Positions 14,262 to 14,874 of a stretch of 14,874 nucleotides of DNA are shown here, piece by piece (the first letter of the stretch is position 1; every line of letters starts with the position of its first letter). The stretch is from NCBI GenBank assembly GCA_030830385.1, contig JAURNA010000338.1, positions 1 to 14,874 on the forward strand, in the 5' to 3' direction. Position numbers and translations under genes: made by a program. The notes under the pieces are model-generated. The model made no database searches, was not told the DNA's origin, and saw only the letters and a program-made list of their open reading frames with translations. This stretch comes from Crocinitomicaceae bacterium (lineage in GTDB: Bacteria; Bacteroidota; Bacteroidia; Flavobacteriales_D; Crocinitomicaceae).

Positions 14262-14874
14262 TCACAGGAAAAAACTACATCGGAAACACATTAACGGCGG
14301 CGGGAACGGAAACCTTCACGACTTTTAACCCGATGAAAAATTCACCCAATTCCTGGCAGTTTACGGCTGCCACACCAGAAGAAATCAATGATGCTATGGA
14401 ATTGGCAAAGTGTGCATTCGACGAATTCCGCTGGATGGATTCATCAAAACGAGCCGCTTTTTTGGATGCATGCGCAGATGCAATCATGGAACTGGGCGAC
14501 CATTTGATTGATGTCTATTGTTCAGAAACGGGCCTTCCCGCTGCAAGGGCAAGAGGGGAACGCGGCAGAACGGTTGGACAATTGCGTTCGTTTGCGGAAT
14601 TACTCCGAAATGGCAATTGGCAGGATCTTAGAATCGACACGGCCATCCCGGATCGATCTCCTGTGCCCAAACCCGATTTGCGGAAAATGAGCATTGGGAT
14701 GGGGCCCATTGTTGTATTTGGAGCGAGCAATTTCCCGCTGGCGTATTCAACAGCCGGTGGAGATACGGCGAGTGCATTCGCTGCCGGATGCCCGGTGGTT
14801 GTCAAAGCCCACCCCATGCATGCGGGAACCTCCGAACGGATTGCAGGGGCCGTCGTTCGCGCAGCTGAAAAAAC
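14258..14874 (+). CDS. Aldehyde dehydrogenase, probable 2-oxoglutarate semialdehyde dehydrogenase (3' end outside window)
   Basis: This reading frame begins with the ATG of an ATGA overlap with the preceding stop and is open to the end of the window (205 codons), so only the N-terminal cofactor-binding part is visible. It is an NAD(P)-dependent aldehyde dehydrogenase. The conserved GPIVVFGASNFPLAYS places the active-site Asn at 158, and VVVKAHPMHAGTSE places the cofactor-contacting Lys at 183. A KAHPxHxGTSE segment is characteristic, as I recall, of the 2,5-dioxovalerate (2-oxoglutarate semialdehyde) dehydrogenase subgroup, often NADP-linked. The catalytic Cys and Glu lie beyond the window. 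With the DHDPS-family enzyme upstream it would finish hydroxyproline or sugar-acid breakdown by yielding 2-oxoglutarate. The immediate overlap implies co-transcription and translational coupling. Confidence 0.88.
   Translation, partial: MITGKNYIGNTLTAAGTETFTTFNPMKNSPNSWQFTAATPEEINDAMELAKCAFDEFRWMDSSKRAAFLDACADAIMELGDHLIDVYCSETGLPAARARGERGRTVGQLRSFAELLRNGNWQDLRIDTAIPDRSPVPKPDLRKMSIGMGPIVVFGASNFPLAYSTAGGDTASAFAAGCPVVVKAHPMHAGTSERIAGAVVRAAEK

Noticed and set aside
1..14874. CRISPR array, tRNA or rRNA gene, insertion sequence or prophage
   Set aside because: No spaced direct repeats, no cloverleaf, no transposase or integrase motifs and no terminal inverted repeats were seen on either strand.

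Overview
The window looks like a chromosomal segment of a member of the Bacteroidota, most likely Flavobacteriales-like. The grounds are the gene order pdxA, DUF177, rpmF, plsX, fabH, accB, accC, the TAnnTTTG-type -7 promoter elements, the single-cysteine form of ribosomal protein bL32, and very large secreted proteins with YwqK/MORN_2-type repeats. Assignment below phylum is inference. GC content is moderate (about 45%), except for the first ~115 bases (about 66%), which encode a RuvB C-terminal fragment. That fragment appears joined artificially, or by recombination, to the native sequence.

Left region (1-5061). The ORF at 3-791 begins with about 37 RuvB-like residues and continues as an unrecognised protein. 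It overlaps the start of a 1291-residue exported protein full of degenerate YwqK/MORN_2-type repeats (754-4629). Directly behind that gene is a decayed, frameshifted copy of its own 3' end (about 4636-5061), the remnant of a tandem paralog.

Central region (5106-12375). All genes are on the + strand and closely spaced: an M17 leucyl aminopeptidase, pdxA (vitamin B6 synthesis), a DUF177/YceD protein, rpmF (bL32), plsX (acyl-phosphate formation for phospholipids), fabH (initiation of fatty-acid synthesis), accB and accC (biotin carrier and biotin carboxylase of acetyl-CoA carboxylase). This couples ribosome assembly with the supply of malonyl-CoA, the first condensation and phosphatidate synthesis. 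A -7-like element just after pdxA suggests a promoter for the DUF177-to-accC block and argues that DUF177 starts at a GTG at 7706. A UUCG-loop intrinsic terminator after accC closes the block.

Right region (12374-14874). An AraC-family regulator on the - strand diverges from a DHDPS-family lyase/deaminase, which overlaps by ATGA an aldehyde dehydrogenase cut off by the window end. This arrangement fits a catabolic operon ending in 2-oxoglutarate semialdehyde and 2-oxoglutarate, most plausibly for trans-4-hydroxyproline. The divergent intergenic region contains a perfect 7+6+7 inverted repeat that is a candidate operator.

No tRNA, rRNA, CRISPR array, insertion sequence or phage gene was seen. 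No clearly new multi-gene system was found. The most unusual items are the chimeric left edge, the giant repeat protein with its decayed neighbour, and the operator-like palindrome.
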